Counted from the stretch's first letter, positions 17,831-27,526 are shown. The stretch: 64,000 nt of DNA from Aldehydirespirator sp965116195 (GCA_965116195.1 OZ220491.1:2666001-2730000), one strand, 5' to 3'. The notes: generated from the sequence alone by a model not told the origin. Numbers and translations: made by a program.

Positions 17831-20029
17831 GTGCCGATACCCGCCCCTGCCGCCGTGCTCGCCGCCACCACAGACCCCGCGTCGCTGGGGCCCTCCACAG
17901 TTGACAGTGCCGGGTTCTTCCTGGACTTCGCCTGGCTGATACCGCTGCTGCCCGCTCTGTCCTTTGTGGGCATTTTGCTGTTTGGCAAGCGGTTGCCTCG
18001 CCGGGGTTCCGAGTTGGGCATCGTGGCTGTGGCCGCTTCGTGGCTGCTGGCCGTGGGCGCGGTGATCACCTGGATCAGTCACCGCGACGCAACCCACGGA
18101 GGCACCGACGCGGCCCACGAGGGCACCACAGCTGTGCATCGAACGGTGGGATGGTTGCAGTCCGGTGGCATTGACTACGATGCCGGCATCCTGGTGGACG
18201 GCCTGGTCGTGATGATGCTGTTTGTGGTGACAACAGTGTCGCTTCTGGTGCATGTCTACAGCACCGACTATGTTGCCGGTGACACCCGCTACACCCACTT
18301 TTTTGCCTTTTTGAGCCTGTTCACCGCGGCGATGCTGTTCTTTGTGCTCAGCGACAACCTGCTGCAGATGATTGTCGGTTGGGAACTGGTCGGGGTGTGC
18401 TCGTTCGTGTTGATCGGGCACTGGTGGGAGGACAAAGCCAACTCTGATGCCGCTCTCAAGGCGTTCTTCACCAATCGGGTCGGCGATGTGGGCCTGCTTG
18501 TGGGTGTCTCGATATTGTTCTTTGCCGCTGGCGGCACCTTCGACACGCTCACCATCACCGAACGCATCAACGCCGGCGAGGTCAGCCACACCGCTTTGTT
18601 GGTGGCATCGCTGTGCCTGCTGGCTGCGGTCATGTCCAAGTCGGGTCAGTTCATCCTGCACACCTGGCTACCCGATGCCATGGCCGGCCCCACGCCGGTC
18701 TCGGCGCTGATTCATGCTGCGACGATGGTGGTGGCCGGCATCTTTTTGGTGGCGCGCCTGTATCCGGTCTTCTGGGACGGTATGTCCATCGCCGGTTCCT
18801 CTGTCAACATGCTGGCGTTGGTGGGTGCTGTGACCCTGCTCTTTGGTGGGCTACTGGCATTCACCCAGAACGACATCAAGAAGGTGCTCGCCTATTCCAC
18901 TGTGAGCCAACTCGGTTACATGGTGATGGCCCTGGGTGTGGGGGCCTGGACGGCGGCGATGTTTCACCTGTTCACCCACGCATTCTTCAAGGCGTGCCTG
19001 TTTCTGGGATCAGGATCGGTGAGTCACGCCGTACACAGCTTCGACATGAAAAACGACATGGGCGGGTTGCGCCAACACATGCCACACACCTACCGAACCT
19101 TCATGGTCGCCACGGTTGCGCTGATGGGTCTGCCACCGCTCGCCGGCTTCTGGTCCAAGGACGAGATTCTGGTCGGCACCGGGGGTTGGGGCATTCTGGG
19201 CGGCACAGACGCCAACGGTGCCTACACGCTGATGTTGGTGATGGGTATGGTGGGCGCAGCGGTCACTGCGGCTTACATGACCCGAGTGGTGTATCTGACC
19301 TTCTTCGGCGAATATCGGGGGCACGGTCATCCGCATGAGTCGGGGCCGCGCATCCTGGTTCCGCTCTATGTGCTGGCGGTGTTCGCCCTGGGAGCCGGGT
19401 TGTTCAACATGCCCAAGGGTTTCCAACTCTGGCCCAAGGCCTGGCAGGAGCGTTTCGGACATTATGTGGAGCCGGTGGCGGCGTATTTCCCCTCTGTCGG
19501 GCACGCCAAGCCCAGTTGGTCGCTGGCTGTCGCATCAACCTTGGTGGCGCTTGGTGGGGTCTGGCTGGCCTGGCGCTATTACTTCAAAGCTGTGCAAAGC
19601 CGTGCCGTCGCCGAGAACACCGCGCTGACCGAGCTCCCGGACGGCCCGGTGTCCAGAGGTGGACTGGCCGGGGCTGTTCACACGACACTGGTCAACAAGT
19701 ACTTCCTTGACCACCTCTACACCGGCGTGATCGTCAAGGCAGTCAAAGGGCCGCTGGCCAGAGCCGTCTACTGGTCGAACCAACGGATTATCGACGGTGT
19801 GGTCAACGAGGCCGGACGACGCTCAGTTTCGACGGGGCGTGCCGTGTATGACCACATTGACCAGGGCCTCATCGACAACTTGATCGTTGACGGCTCCGGA
19901 CGCGCCTCGGACGCCTCCGGTGAAGGACTGCGCACCATGCAGACCGGCAAAGTCCAGCAGTACGCAGCCATCTTGTTTGCTGCTGCTGCTGTGCTCGCCG
20001 GCGTGTTCATCCTGGTGCTGTCCCTGTAG
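17831..20029 (+). CDS. nuoL: NADH-quinone oxidoreductase subunit L (proton pump)
   Basis: Distal antiporter-like proton pump with the lateral helix. The start GTG 17831 (MPIPAPAAVLA) follows AGGAACAGCC, and a longer upstream frame would overlap nuoK. Visible motifs include LQMIVGWELVGVCSFVLIGHWW, the HTWLPDAMAGPTPVSALIHAATMVVAG signature, KKVLAYSTVSQLGYM and the long C-terminal helix region. It is 732 residues. The insert around 18085-18130 (HRDATHGGTDAAHEG) is a small periplasmic-type loop. Downstream lies a 309-bp gap rich in short repeats before nuoM. Confidence 0.96.
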   Translation: MPIPAPAAVLAATTDPASLGPSTVDSAGFFLDFAWLIPLLPALSFVGILLFGKRLPRRGSELGIVAVAASWLLAVGAVITWISHRDATHGGTDAAHEGTTAVHRTVGWLQSGGIDYDAGILVDGLVVMMLFVVTTVSLLVHVYSTDYVAGDTRYTHFFAFLSLFTAAMLFFVLSDNLLQMIVGWELVGVCSFVLIGHWWEDKANSDAALKAFFTNRVGDVGLLVGVSILFFAAGGTFDTLTITERINAGEVSHTALLVASLCLLAAVMSKSGQFILHTWLPDAMAGPTPVSALIHAATMVVAGIFLVARLYPVFWDGMSIAGSSVNMLALVGAVTLLFGGLLAFTQNDIKKVLAYSTVSQLGYMVMALGVGAWTAAMFHLFTHAFFKACLFLGSGSVSHAVHSFDMKNDMGGLRQHMPHTYRTFMVATVALMGLPPLAGFWSKDEILVGTGGWGILGGTDANGAYTLMLVMGMVGAAVTAAYMTRVVYLTFFGEYRGHGHPHESGPRILVPLYVLAVFALGAGLFNMPKGFQLWPKAWQERFGHYVEPVAAYFPSVGHAKPSWSLAVASTLVALGGVWLAWRYYFKAVQSRAVAENTALTELPDGPVSRGGLAGAVHTTLVNKYFLDHLYTGVIVKAVKGPLARAVYWSNQRIIDGVVNEAGRRSVSTGRAVYDHIDQGLIDNLIVDGSGRASDASGEGLRTMQTGKVQQYAAILFAAAAVLAGVFILVLSL

Positions 20030-20074
20030 AGGCCACTGAGTTGTCCCTTTGGAGGCCACAGAAACCTGCCTGCC

Positions 20075-20330
20075 CACCCGTACCGCCGACCGAACCGGCC
20101 CACCAAACCCGCCAACCAAACAGCCCACAAACCGGCCCACCGAACCCGCCAACCAAACAGCCCACGAACCGGCCCACCGAACCCGCCAACCAAACAGCCC
20201 ACAAACCCGCCAACCAAACAGCCCACAAACCCGCCAACCAAACAGCCCACAAACCCGCCAACCAAACAGCCCACGAACCGGCCCACCGAACCCGGCGACT
20301 GAACCGGCCACAGAAGCAAAGGACCTGGAA
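20075..20330 (+). repeat. Low-complexity tandem repeat between nuoL and nuoM
   Basis: The unit ACCCGCCAACCAAACAGCCC recurs about six times, alternating with CACAAACCGGCCCACCGA variants. It does not resemble the nuoM start. The array fills the 309-bp gap and ends about 35 bp before ATG 20339. No gene is visible in it. Confidence 0.85.
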
Positions 20331-20338
20331 ACCACAAC

Positions 20339-21892
20339 ATGACCGACTTTCTCAACGACTGGGGTCTCGTACTCGTCACCTTTATGCCTGTGGCAGGGGC
20401 GGTGGTGTCGCTCTTGGTGCCTGCCACCGAGGAGCGAACCCACAAGCAGGTGGCACTGCTGTCGTCTCTGGCTGCTCTGGTGGTGGGCCTCTTGCTGCTG
20501 ATCAACTTCGACTACGGCGCAGCCGGAACCCTTCAGTATCTGGTGGACAAATCCTGGATTGACGTGATCAACAGCCGGTTCATTCTGGGACTTGACGGCA
20601 TCTCGCTGCCACTGATGTTGCTCACGCTGGTGGTGGTGCCACTGTGTGTTGTCTACTCCTGGGACCACATCCCTTCGCCGGGCAACCCCAAGGCGTTCAT
20701 GATCCTGATACTGATCCTCGAGACCGGCATGGTGGGTACCTTCGTTGCCCAGGACCTGATCCTGTTCTTCGTTTTCTTTGAGGTGGTGCTGTTGCCGATG
20801 TTCTTCATGATCGGCGTGTGGGGAGGCGAGAACCGGCGTTACGCATCTCTCAAGTTCTTCTTGTTCACGCTGTTCGGCTCGGCGCTGATGCTGCTGTCGT
20901 TTCTGGCGCTGTTCTTTTTGTCAACTGACCCGGCCACCGGTGAGTCGCTGCGCACCTTTGACATGCGCGCACTGACAGACGTGGCCGGCGCAGGCATTCT
21001 GGGAGCCACCCAGATATGGATCTTCGCGGGCATGTTCATCGGTTTCGGGGTCAAGGTGCCGATGTTCCCCTTTCACACCTGGTTGCCCGACGCTCACACC
21101 GAAGCCCCGACTGTCGGTTCGGTGATATTGGCAGCAGTCCTGTTGAAGTTGGGCACCTACGGCTTTGTGCGTATTGCGGTGCCAATGCTGCCCGAAGGTG
21201 CCGAGGCGTGGGCACCGTGGATCGGCCTGTTGGCGGTGATCGGCATCATCTATGGAGCGCTGGGATGTCTGGCTCAGACCGACATGAAACGTCTCATCGC
21301 CTTTTCGTCAGTGGCTCACATGGGCTTTGTGATGCTGGGGATCGCCACATTGACGGACTTCGGGATGAACGCGGCGATCTTCGGCATGATCGCGCACGGG
21401 ATAATCACCGGGATGCTGTTCTTTCTGGCCGGCTCGGTCAAGGAGCGTTACCACACGTTGGAAATCCGTCAACTTGGTGGGTTGCTGACCCAGGCACCCC
21501 GCATGGGCTGGATCCTGGGGTTCGTGTCAATGGCTTCGCTGGGGTTGCCGGGACTGGCCGGTTTCTGGGGCGAGTTTCCGGCGATACTGGCGGCCTACTC
21601 GCCGGCGGCGGGCCTGTCGGTGGTGACGTTCCGTACCTACATGGTGATCGCGGCGGTGGGCACTGTGCTGGCCGCCGGGTATCTGCTGTGGCTGCTGCAA
21701 CGCACGGCCATGGGCACCCCCACACCCGAGTTCGCTGAAAGTGAAGAGATCATTGATGTGACCCGCAACGAGTGGATCGCCTGGGTGCCGCTTCTGATCG
21801 GGATCGTGCTGTTCGGGGTGGCACCGGGCCTCATCTTTGACGTGACTGACCCAGCCGTGGTCGGCCTGCTGGCCACAGCAACCGGAGGCTGA
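20339..21892 (+). CDS. nuoM: NADH-quinone oxidoreductase subunit M (proton pump)
   Basis: Antiporter-like proton-pumping membrane subunit of 517 residues. Signatures are YSWDHIPSPGNPKAFM, LFFVFFEVVLLPMFFMIGVWGG, the FHTWLPDAHTEAPTVGSVILAAVLLKLGTYG motif and MKRLIAFSSVAHMGFVMLG. Glu in the FFEVVLLP helix and Lys in LLKLGTYG match proton-path residues of the family. The start ATG 20339 follows GGAAACCACAAC. A repeat-filled gap follows before nuoN. Confidence 0.97.
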   Translation: MTDFLNDWGLVLVTFMPVAGAVVSLLVPATEERTHKQVALLSSLAALVVGLLLLINFDYGAAGTLQYLVDKSWIDVINSRFILGLDGISLPLMLLTLVVVPLCVVYSWDHIPSPGNPKAFMILILILETGMVGTFVAQDLILFFVFFEVVLLPMFFMIGVWGGENRRYASLKFFLFTLFGSALMLLSFLALFFLSTDPATGESLRTFDMRALTDVAGAGILGATQIWIFAGMFIGFGVKVPMFPFHTWLPDAHTEAPTVGSVILAAVLLKLGTYGFVRIAVPMLPEGAEAWAPWIGLLAVIGIIYGALGCLAQTDMKRLIAFSSVAHMGFVMLGIATLTDFGMNAAIFGMIAHGIITGMLFFLAGSVKERYHTLEIRQLGGLLTQAPRMGWILGFVSMASLGLPGLAGFWGEFPAILAAYSPAAGLSVVTFRTYMVIAAVGTVLAAGYLLWLLQRTAMGTPTPEFAESEEIIDVTRNEWIAWVPLLIGIVLFGVAPGLIFDVTDPAVVGLLATATGG

Positions 21893-21899
21893 GCAAGTG

Positions 21900-22095
21900 C
21901 TGTTGTTCTCATGTTCCTGCTCCGATTCCGGTTCCTGTTCCTGTTCCCGCTCCTGCTCCGGTTCCCCCGCTCCTGCTCCCGGTTCCCGCTCCCACTCCCA
22001 CTCCGGTTCCTGCTCCCACTCCCACTCCGGTTCCTGCTCCGGTTCCCCCGCTCCTGCTCCCGGTTCCCGCTCCTGCTCCGGTTCATGTTCCTGCT
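21900..22095 (+). repeat. Pyrimidine-rich tandem repeat between nuoM and nuoN
   Basis: About 190 bp of CTCCGGTTCC and CTGCTCCCGG units with nested 6-, 12- and 42-bp periods. The 297-bp gap has no convincing gene. The plus strand is strongly pyrimidine-biased, so triplex or slipped structures are possible. Confidence 0.85.
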
Positions 22096-22189
22096 GGTGG
22101 CAACAACCAGAAGCCGAGCCGAGGTGCCGTCACCTGTCTGCAACCCGCCTGGGATCTCGCACAAACTGGAAGCAGCAACCGAGGGTTGA

Positions 22190-23722
22190 GTGCTGATGTT
22201 GGCTTCTGTGCTCACTTTGGCTTTTGAGCGCCCGGCGATTGACTGGCACGCAATTGCTCCTGAGTTGACCCTGCTGGCTTTCGGGGCACTGCTGACCGTG
22301 GTGGACATCGTGTGGCTGGAGCGAGGCCGGGCGGTTGTTTCAGCGCTGGCGTCGTTTGGTTTGCTGGCCTCATTGGTGCCGGTTTTGACACTGGCATGGG
22401 ACGGCGCTGACCGTTCAACTTTCTGGGGCGCTTACATCGTGGACGACTATGCGCTGGTGATGAAGGCCGTGTTTTTGTTGGCCGCCTATGTGGTGGTGTT
22501 GCTGTCCACCAACTACATCGCCGAGGGTGACTACTGGGAGAGCGAGTACTACCAGATGCTGCTTTCGGCGGTGCTGGGCATGGTGGTGATGGCATCAGCA
22601 CGTGATCTGGTGACGATCTTTGTGGCTTTGGAGTTGCTGTCCATACCGGCCTATTTGATGGCCACATGGCGCAAGCGAGACCTGCGCAGCAACGAGGCCG
22701 GCCTCAAGTACTACCTGATGGGAGTCTTTGCCTCAGCGGTACTGCTTTATGGCATATCGCTGCTTTATGGTGCAACCGGCTCGACACTGCTGACCGATGT
22801 CAATGCGGCCGTCACACAGAGCAGCACCCCACTGGCGGTGGTGACTCTGGGGATCGTCCTGGTGGTCGCCGGTTTCGGGTTCAAGGTGTCGGCGTTTCCG
22901 TTCCACACCTGGGCACCTGACACCTATGAAGGTGCTCCCACACCGGTCAGTGCGTTCTTGTCGGTAACGTCGAAGGCAGCCGGGTTCGTGGCACTGCTGA
23001 CGTTGGTGTTTGTGGGTTTCTGGGGCCGTGGCGATGTGTATCAACCCTTGATGTGGGCGCTGGCGGCGGCATCAATGTTCGGCGGCAATCTGATGGCCTT
23101 GCGCCAGACCAACGCGGTGCGATTGCTGGCCTATTCAGGGGTTGCCCAAGCCGGTTACATGCTGGCACCGCTGGCTGTGGCAGGAGAGTCGCTCGCCGTG
23201 GCTGACGACGCTCTGAGTTCGGTCGTGACTTATCTGGCGATATATGCCGCCATGAATCTGGGGGCTTTCGCGGTGATCATCGCTGTGGCTCGGCGCACCG
23301 CCTCGGCTGAGATCAACACTTACAAAGGCCTGTTCCGCTACTCACCAGGCCTGGCGGTGGCAATGACGATCTTCTTGATGGCATTGGCCGGCATCCCGCC
23401 GTTGGGGGGTTGGTTCGCCAAGTTCGAGATCGTGTTGGCTCTGCTGTCACCGGGCACGCCCTGGGGTGTTGCCCTTGGTGTGGTGGTGGCTGTCAACTCG
23501 GTGATCGCCCTGTACTACTACGCCCGTATCGCCTCTCACATGTGGGTGGAAGCCCCACCTGCCGACGCGGGTTTTGACACGACCTCGCCGATCAAACTCC
23601 CCACATCGGTGTCAACCGCAGTGGTGCTCACCGGCTTTGTGACCCTGGCGTTCGGCATCCTGCCCCAATGGGTGGGCCATTTCACCGATGTAAGCCTGAT
23701 GGCCCTGACTATGACACCATGA
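22190..23722 (+). CDS. nuoN: NADH-quinone oxidoreductase subunit N (proton pump)
   Basis: Last gene of the operon; antiporter-like membrane subunit of about 510 residues. Family motifs include ARDLVTIFVALELLSIPAYLMATW, LKYYLMGVFASAVLLYG, FHTWAPDTYEGAPTPVSAFLSVTSKAAG and VRLLAYSGVAQAGYML. The start is GTG 22190 or ATG 22196, after GAGGGTTGA. The stop is followed by short CTGACTCTCTCACC-like repeats (23723-23785) and no clear terminator. Confidence 0.96.
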   Translation: MLMLASVLTLAFERPAIDWHAIAPELTLLAFGALLTVVDIVWLERGRAVVSALASFGLLASLVPVLTLAWDGADRSTFWGAYIVDDYALVMKAVFLLAAYVVVLLSTNYIAEGDYWESEYYQMLLSAVLGMVVMASARDLVTIFVALELLSIPAYLMATWRKRDLRSNEAGLKYYLMGVFASAVLLYGISLLYGATGSTLLTDVNAAVTQSSTPLAVVTLGIVLVVAGFGFKVSAFPFHTWAPDTYEGAPTPVSAFLSVTSKAAGFVALLTLVFVGFWGRGDVYQPLMWALAAASMFGGNLMALRQTNAVRLLAYSGVAQAGYMLAPLAVAGESLAVADDALSSVVTYLAIYAAMNLGAFAVIIAVARRTASAEINTYKGLFRYSPGLAVAMTIFLMALAGIPPLGGWFAKFEIVLALLSPGTPWGVALGVVVAVNSVIALYYYARIASHMWVEAPPADAGFDTTSPIKLPTSVSTAVVLTGFVTLAFGILPQWVGHFTDVSLMALTMTP

Positions 23723-23836
23723 CTCTCTCACCCCCTGACACTCACGCCCCTGACTTTCACTCCCTGACTCTCTCACCACAACCGGACTGACTCTCGGAAC
23801 GACTCAGAGAACTTGATTAGTCTCGATTTGACCCAC

Positions 23837-24004
23837 CTAGCCTTTATTGATCAAGAACAAGAACTCATAGTTCGGAGACTCTATCTCTCGCAACCATTCA
23901 TGGGTCCACCTCATACCTGCCATCACATTACGTTTGTAGTCTAACTTAGCAACATGTACTACTTGACCAGTTCTGGGTAGCATCTGGTCCTGCTCTTCTC
24001 CCAT
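23837..24004 (-). CDS. Small hypothetical protein, 55 residues
   Basis: The minus frame from ATG 24004 reads MGEEQDQMLPRTGQVVHVAK and ends EFLFLINKG before TAG 23837. The residue mix is protein-like (Trp, Tyr, charged residues spread evenly) and the base composition is more AT-rich than the neighbours, which hints at transfer. A weak GAAGTGAG lies close to the start. It could also be the C-terminal remnant of a larger gene. It sits in the 480-bp gap between nuoN and the luciferase-like gene; the rest of that gap shows nothing I can name. Confidence 0.35.
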   Translation of the reverse strand: MGEEQDQMLPRTGQVVHVAKLDYKRNVMAGMRWTHEWLREIESPNYEFLFLINKG

Positions 24005-24202
24005 CACTCACTTCGGCTGCGCACCCCGGCGACGATAGCGCTACCCAAAGGCCCAGCGGCAGATTTCATCTGCATGCGCATAGTTGACGTATCGCTGAGT
24101 TAGAGTTGTTGAGCAGGGGGCGATACCGTCGGCGCGGGTTGCACGTGAACTGTGCCGTGACGGTGTAGCTGAGTTCAAGGCGTTGAGTCAAGGAGAGTTG
24201 TC

Positions 24203-25204
24203 ATGGATTTCGGGGTGGTACTACAAACCGATCCCCCGGCATGGCGGGTGGTGGATCTGGCCTGCCGTGCCGAGACGCTCGGCTTCACCCACGGATGGAC
24301 CTTCGACAGTCATGTCCTTTGGCAGGAGCCGTTTGTGATCTACAGCCAGATGCTCTCGGCGACCAACCGCATGATCGTCGGCCCGATGGTGACCAATCCC
24401 GGCACCCGCGACTGGACTGTCACAGCGTCACTCTTCGCCACGCTCAACGACATGTTCGGCAACCGCACCATATGCGGCATAGGCCGCGGCGACTCGGCCA
24501 TGCGGGTCATCGGCCACAAACCCCGCAACCTCGCCACTCTGCGCGAAGCCATGCAGGTGATAAAGGACCTGGCAGAAGGGCGGGAAACCCTCTACAACGG
24601 CACCCCACAGCAACTCGTTTGGGCCAACGAGTCCGAGCTCAAGATCCTGATGGCGGCATACGGCCCCAAAGCGCTCGAGTTGTGCGGTACGAGTACCGAC
24701 GGCTTCATATTGCAGTTGGCCGATCCGGCGATTGCTGAATGGACCATCGCAGCTGTCCGGCGGGCCGCTGAGGAGGCAGGCCGCGACCCTGACAGTTTGT
24801 ACATCTGCGTGGCGGCACCCGCATACGTGGGCAACGACACAGCCCATCAACGGGAGCAGTGCCGATGGTTCGGCGGGATGGTCGGCAATCACGTAGCCGA
24901 TCTGGTGATGCGCTATGGCGATCAGGGTGCCGGAGTGCCCCGAGCGCTCACGGACTACATCGCAGGCCGTGAGAGCTACGACTACAGCGGACACGGCAAA
25001 GCCGGCCACGACCACACAGACTTCGTCCCCGATGAGGTCATTGACCGTTTTTGTCTGCTCGGCAACGAGCAAGCTCATCTGACCCGGCTGCGTGAGTTGG
25101 AGTCTCTGGGGGTTGATCAGTTCGCCATATACCTCATGCACGACCAAAAGGACGAAACCCTCAACGCGTACGGGCAGCGCATAATCCCGGCGATGAACCC
25201 ATAG
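24203..25204 (+). CDS. Luciferase-like (F420-type) oxidoreductase
   Basis: A 333-residue LLM-fold protein: MDFGVVLQTDPPAWRVVDLA, FTHGWTFDSHVLWQEPF, GPMVTNPGTRDWTV, ICGIGRGDSAMRVIGHKP and the C-terminal FAIYLMHDQKDETLN segment. It resembles F420-dependent members of the bacterial luciferase superfamily; F420 rather than FMN use is a family-based guess. The start ATG 24203 has AAGGAGAG 6 nt upstream. The gene is directly followed by an NMT1/THI5-type ABC importer on the same strand, so it may act on the imported compound; the substrate is unknown. Confidence 0.8.
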   Translation: MDFGVVLQTDPPAWRVVDLACRAETLGFTHGWTFDSHVLWQEPFVIYSQMLSATNRMIVGPMVTNPGTRDWTVTASLFATLNDMFGNRTICGIGRGDSAMRVIGHKPRNLATLREAMQVIKDLAEGRETLYNGTPQQLVWANESELKILMAAYGPKALELCGTSTDGFILQLADPAIAEWTIAAVRRAAEEAGRDPDSLYICVAAPAYVGNDTAHQREQCRWFGGMVGNHVADLVMRYGDQGAGVPRALTDYIAGRESYDYSGHGKAGHDHTDFVPDEVIDRFCLLGNEQAHLTRLRELESLGVDQFAIYLMHDQKDETLNAYGQRIIPAMNP

Positions 25205-25224
25205 CAGCAACCATCATCGACTCT

Positions 25225-25320
25225 TTGCCTTGCCCATGAATGAACTTCCCAAGCGCCTTGTACGCCAAGTCCTGACCATCAACTCCATACCTAGCCCATG
25301 AATGACCTGCTCAAGTACCG
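25225..25320 (+). repeat. Single start echo before the first ABC permease gene
   Basis: GCCCATGAATGAACTTCCCA at 25232 resembles GCCCATGAATGACCTGCTCA at 25294, 62 bp downstream. The echo would encode MNELPKRLVRQVLT and the true gene MNDLLKYRARRVVT, so similarity extends for about 14 codons. Confidence 0.7.
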
Positions 25321-26191
25321 TGCTCGCAGAGTTGTGACCTTTGTGGTGTTCTTGATCCTGCTTGCAGCGACTTACAGCGGCTACAAGGCGCTGGGCCAAG
25401 CCATTGATGACCGCCAACATGACTGGCCTGTCGTGGGATCAGTCCTGCCTCGCAGCGACGACCTGAACATGCCCCCGGTCAGCGAGATCTTCGGTCAGTT
25501 CGGCAAGATTCCCGGCGGTCAAGATCAGGTGTACGTGCTGATCCTGCTCGACGAGGCGGTCTTCACACTGCGCGAGGCCTTCGCCGGTTTTGTGGTGGGT
25601 CTGGTGATCGGCATGATCATCGCGCTGGCGCTGGCTCAATGGCGGCGACTCGAACAGGGCCTGCTCCCCTATGTGATAGCCAGCCAGACCATCCCGCTGA
25701 TTGCCATCGCTCCGATCATCGTGATCTGGGGTCGCAAGAACTTCGACTTCTTTCCGTGGGAGTGGCAGGACTGGATGTCGGTCTCGGTGATCGCCACCTA
25801 CCTGACGTTCTTTCCGGTAGCCGTGAACGGACTGAGGGGCCTGCAATCCCCCAGGCGGGAGAACCAGGAACTGATGGCTTCATACGCAGCAAGTTGGTTT
25901 CAGACGCTGTGGCGGTTGCGCCTGCCGGCATCGCTGCCGTATCTCTTTGCAGCACTCAAGATCGCAGCGACGGCCAGCATTGTGGGCGCAATCGTGGGAG
26001 AGATATCCGCAGGAGTTGAAGGCGGGCTGGGCCGACGAATCCTGCGCGAAGCATTCAACTACACAACAGGCCCTGAGCGCCTGTTCGCCAGCGTATTGGG
26101 GGCTGCCGTGATGGGAATATTCGTCTTTTTGGTGGTTACCGCTGCCGAACGTCTGATGACAGGTCGCCACAACCGGGACGCAACAACATGA
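25298..26191 (+). CDS. ABC transporter permease (SsuC/ThiX/TauC-like)
   Basis: A 297-residue inner-membrane permease with about six helices and the BPD_transp_1 EAA loop around YAASWFQTLWRLRLPASLPYLFAALKIAATAS (residue groups recognisable though divergent). It would pair with the second permease at 27527 as a heterodimer driven by the ATPase between them. The N-terminal loop RQHDWPVVGSVLPRSDD is periplasmic-like. The start ATG 25298 lacks a strong SD; it is preceded by a partial copy of itself. Stop ACATGA is four bases from the ATPase start. Confidence 0.88.
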   Translation: MNDLLKYRARRVVTFVVFLILLAATYSGYKALGQAIDDRQHDWPVVGSVLPRSDDLNMPPVSEIFGQFGKIPGGQDQVYVLILLDEAVFTLREAFAGFVVGLVIGMIIALALAQWRRLEQGLLPYVIASQTIPLIAIAPIIVIWGRKNFDFFPWEWQDWMSVSVIATYLTFFPVAVNGLRGLQSPRRENQELMASYAASWFQTLWRLRLPASLPYLFAALKIAATASIVGAIVGEISAGVEGGLGRRILREAFNYTTGPERLFASVLGAAVMGIFVFLVVTAAERLMTGRHNRDATT

Positions 26192-26194
26192 ACA

Positions 26195-27160
26195 ATGTTC
26201 ACTCCAGTGGCAAGACCGGGGGCTTCTGGGTCTGCGTCTTCAGGACTTTCTGGTGACACCGTGCCCACAGACGACACCGTGCCCACAGACGACACCACGC
26301 CCACAGACGACAACTTGCCCACAGACGACAACTTGCCCACAGACGACAACTTGCATGCAACCGAGAATGTGCCCGCCGAAGACGGGAGTGTGACCAAGGT
26401 GATTGAGATGTGCGGGGTGGCCAAGGTCTTCAACTCGGGAATGGCCGGACAGGTGGAGGCTCTGTCCGAGATAGACTTGGCTGTTGACCCCGGTGAGTTC
26501 GTCACGTTGATCGGGCCTTCCGGGTGTGGCAAGAGCACCCTGTTGCGGCTGATCGCGTCGCTGATTGCTCCATCAACAGGGACCGTTCAGGTCAACGGCA
26601 AGCCGGCCGAACAGGCCCGCCGTGATCGGGACTACGGCATGGCTTTTCAGACAGCCGGACTGTTTGACTGGCGCACTGTCACCAAGAACATCCAGCTGCC
26701 TCTGGAGTTGATGGGCTGGTCAAGGGCCGAACGACGACGGCGAGCCACCGAGATGCTGGAGTTGGTGAAACTCAGCGAGTTTGCCGACCATCACCCATCT
26801 GAGCTTTCGGGCGGCATGCAGCAGCGAGTGTCCATCGCCCGTGCGCTGGCATTCAGCCCGGCGCTTCTGCTGATGGATGAGCCGTTCGGGGCCCTTGACG
26901 AGATGTCACGCGAGCACATGCAGGACGAGTTGCTGTGGATCTGGAAAGAGACCGAGACCACGGTGGTGCTGGTCACGCACTCCATCCCGGAAGCGGTCTA
27001 CCTTTCCACACGTGTCGTGGTGATGTCGCCACGTCCGGGCAGGATCGCCTCGACCATCAGCGTTGATCTGGGTGAGCGCAGTGCTCCCACTCGTGACGAT
27101 CCCGCCTTCTTCAACAAGGTGACCGAGGTACGGTCGGCCTTGAGAAAGGTCGAGACGTGA
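26195..27160 (+). CDS. ABC transporter ATPase (SsuB/TauB-like) with repetitive N-terminal extension
   Basis: The canonical nucleotide-binding domain starts at about residue 67. It has Walker A GPSGCGKST, the Q-loop in GMAFQTAGLFDW, signature LSGGMQQR, Walker B LLLMDEPFGALDE and the H-loop VTHSIPEA. The first 66 residues are low-complexity with six TVPTDD/NLPTDD units of 18 bp. The functional start may be an internal GTG at MTKVIEM, preceded by GAAGACGGGAGT, which would make the repeat an untranslated leader. The stop overlaps the GTGA that begins the downstream 74-bp array. Confidence 0.9.
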   Translation: MFTPVARPGASGSASSGLSGDTVPTDDTVPTDDTTPTDDNLPTDDNLPTDDNLHATENVPAEDGSVTKVIEMCGVAKVFNSGMAGQVEALSEIDLAVDPGEFVTLIGPSGCGKSTLLRLIASLIAPSTGTVQVNGKPAEQARRDRDYGMAFQTAGLFDWRTVTKNIQLPLELMGWSRAERRRRATEMLELVKLSEFADHHPSELSGGMQQRVSIARALAFSPALLLMDEPFGALDEMSREHMQDELLWIWKETETTVVLVTHSIPEAVYLSTRVVVMSPRPGRIASTISVDLGERSAPTRDDPAFFNKVTEVRSALRKVET

Positions 27161-27526
27161 ACCCACCACAAGGGATTGCCGCACCGAGGCAAAAACACAG
27201 GTGTGAGTTTGCGGACAAAAAGGTCGAGACGTGAACCGGCTCCAAGGGATTGCCGCACCGAGGCAAAAACACAGGTGTGAGTTTGCGGACAAAAAGGTCG
27301 AGACGTGAACCGGCTCCAAGGGATTGCCGCACCGAGGCAAAAACACAGGTGTGAGTTTGCGGACAAAAAGGTCGAGACGTGAACCGGCTCCAAGGGATTG
27401 CCGCACCGAGGCAAAAACACAGGTGTGAGTTTGCGGACAAAAAGGTCGAGACGTGAACCGGCTCCAAGGGATTGCCGCACCGAGGCAAAAACACAGGTGT
27501 GAGTTTGCGGACAAAAAGGTCGAGAC
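27157..27526 (+). repeat. Start-echo array: five 74-bp copies of the ATPase-end/permease-start junction
   Basis: GTG starts occur at 27157, 27231, 27305, 27379, 27453 and 27527 at exact 74-bp spacing; 27527 is the real permease start. Each unit carries the ATPase end (AAGGTCGAGACGTGA) fused to the permease start (GTGAACCGGCTCCAAGGGAT), separated by a common spacer containing AGGTGTGAG. The first copy differs (CCCACCA for CCGGCTC). The GTGA overlap is preserved in every unit. Confidence 0.96.
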
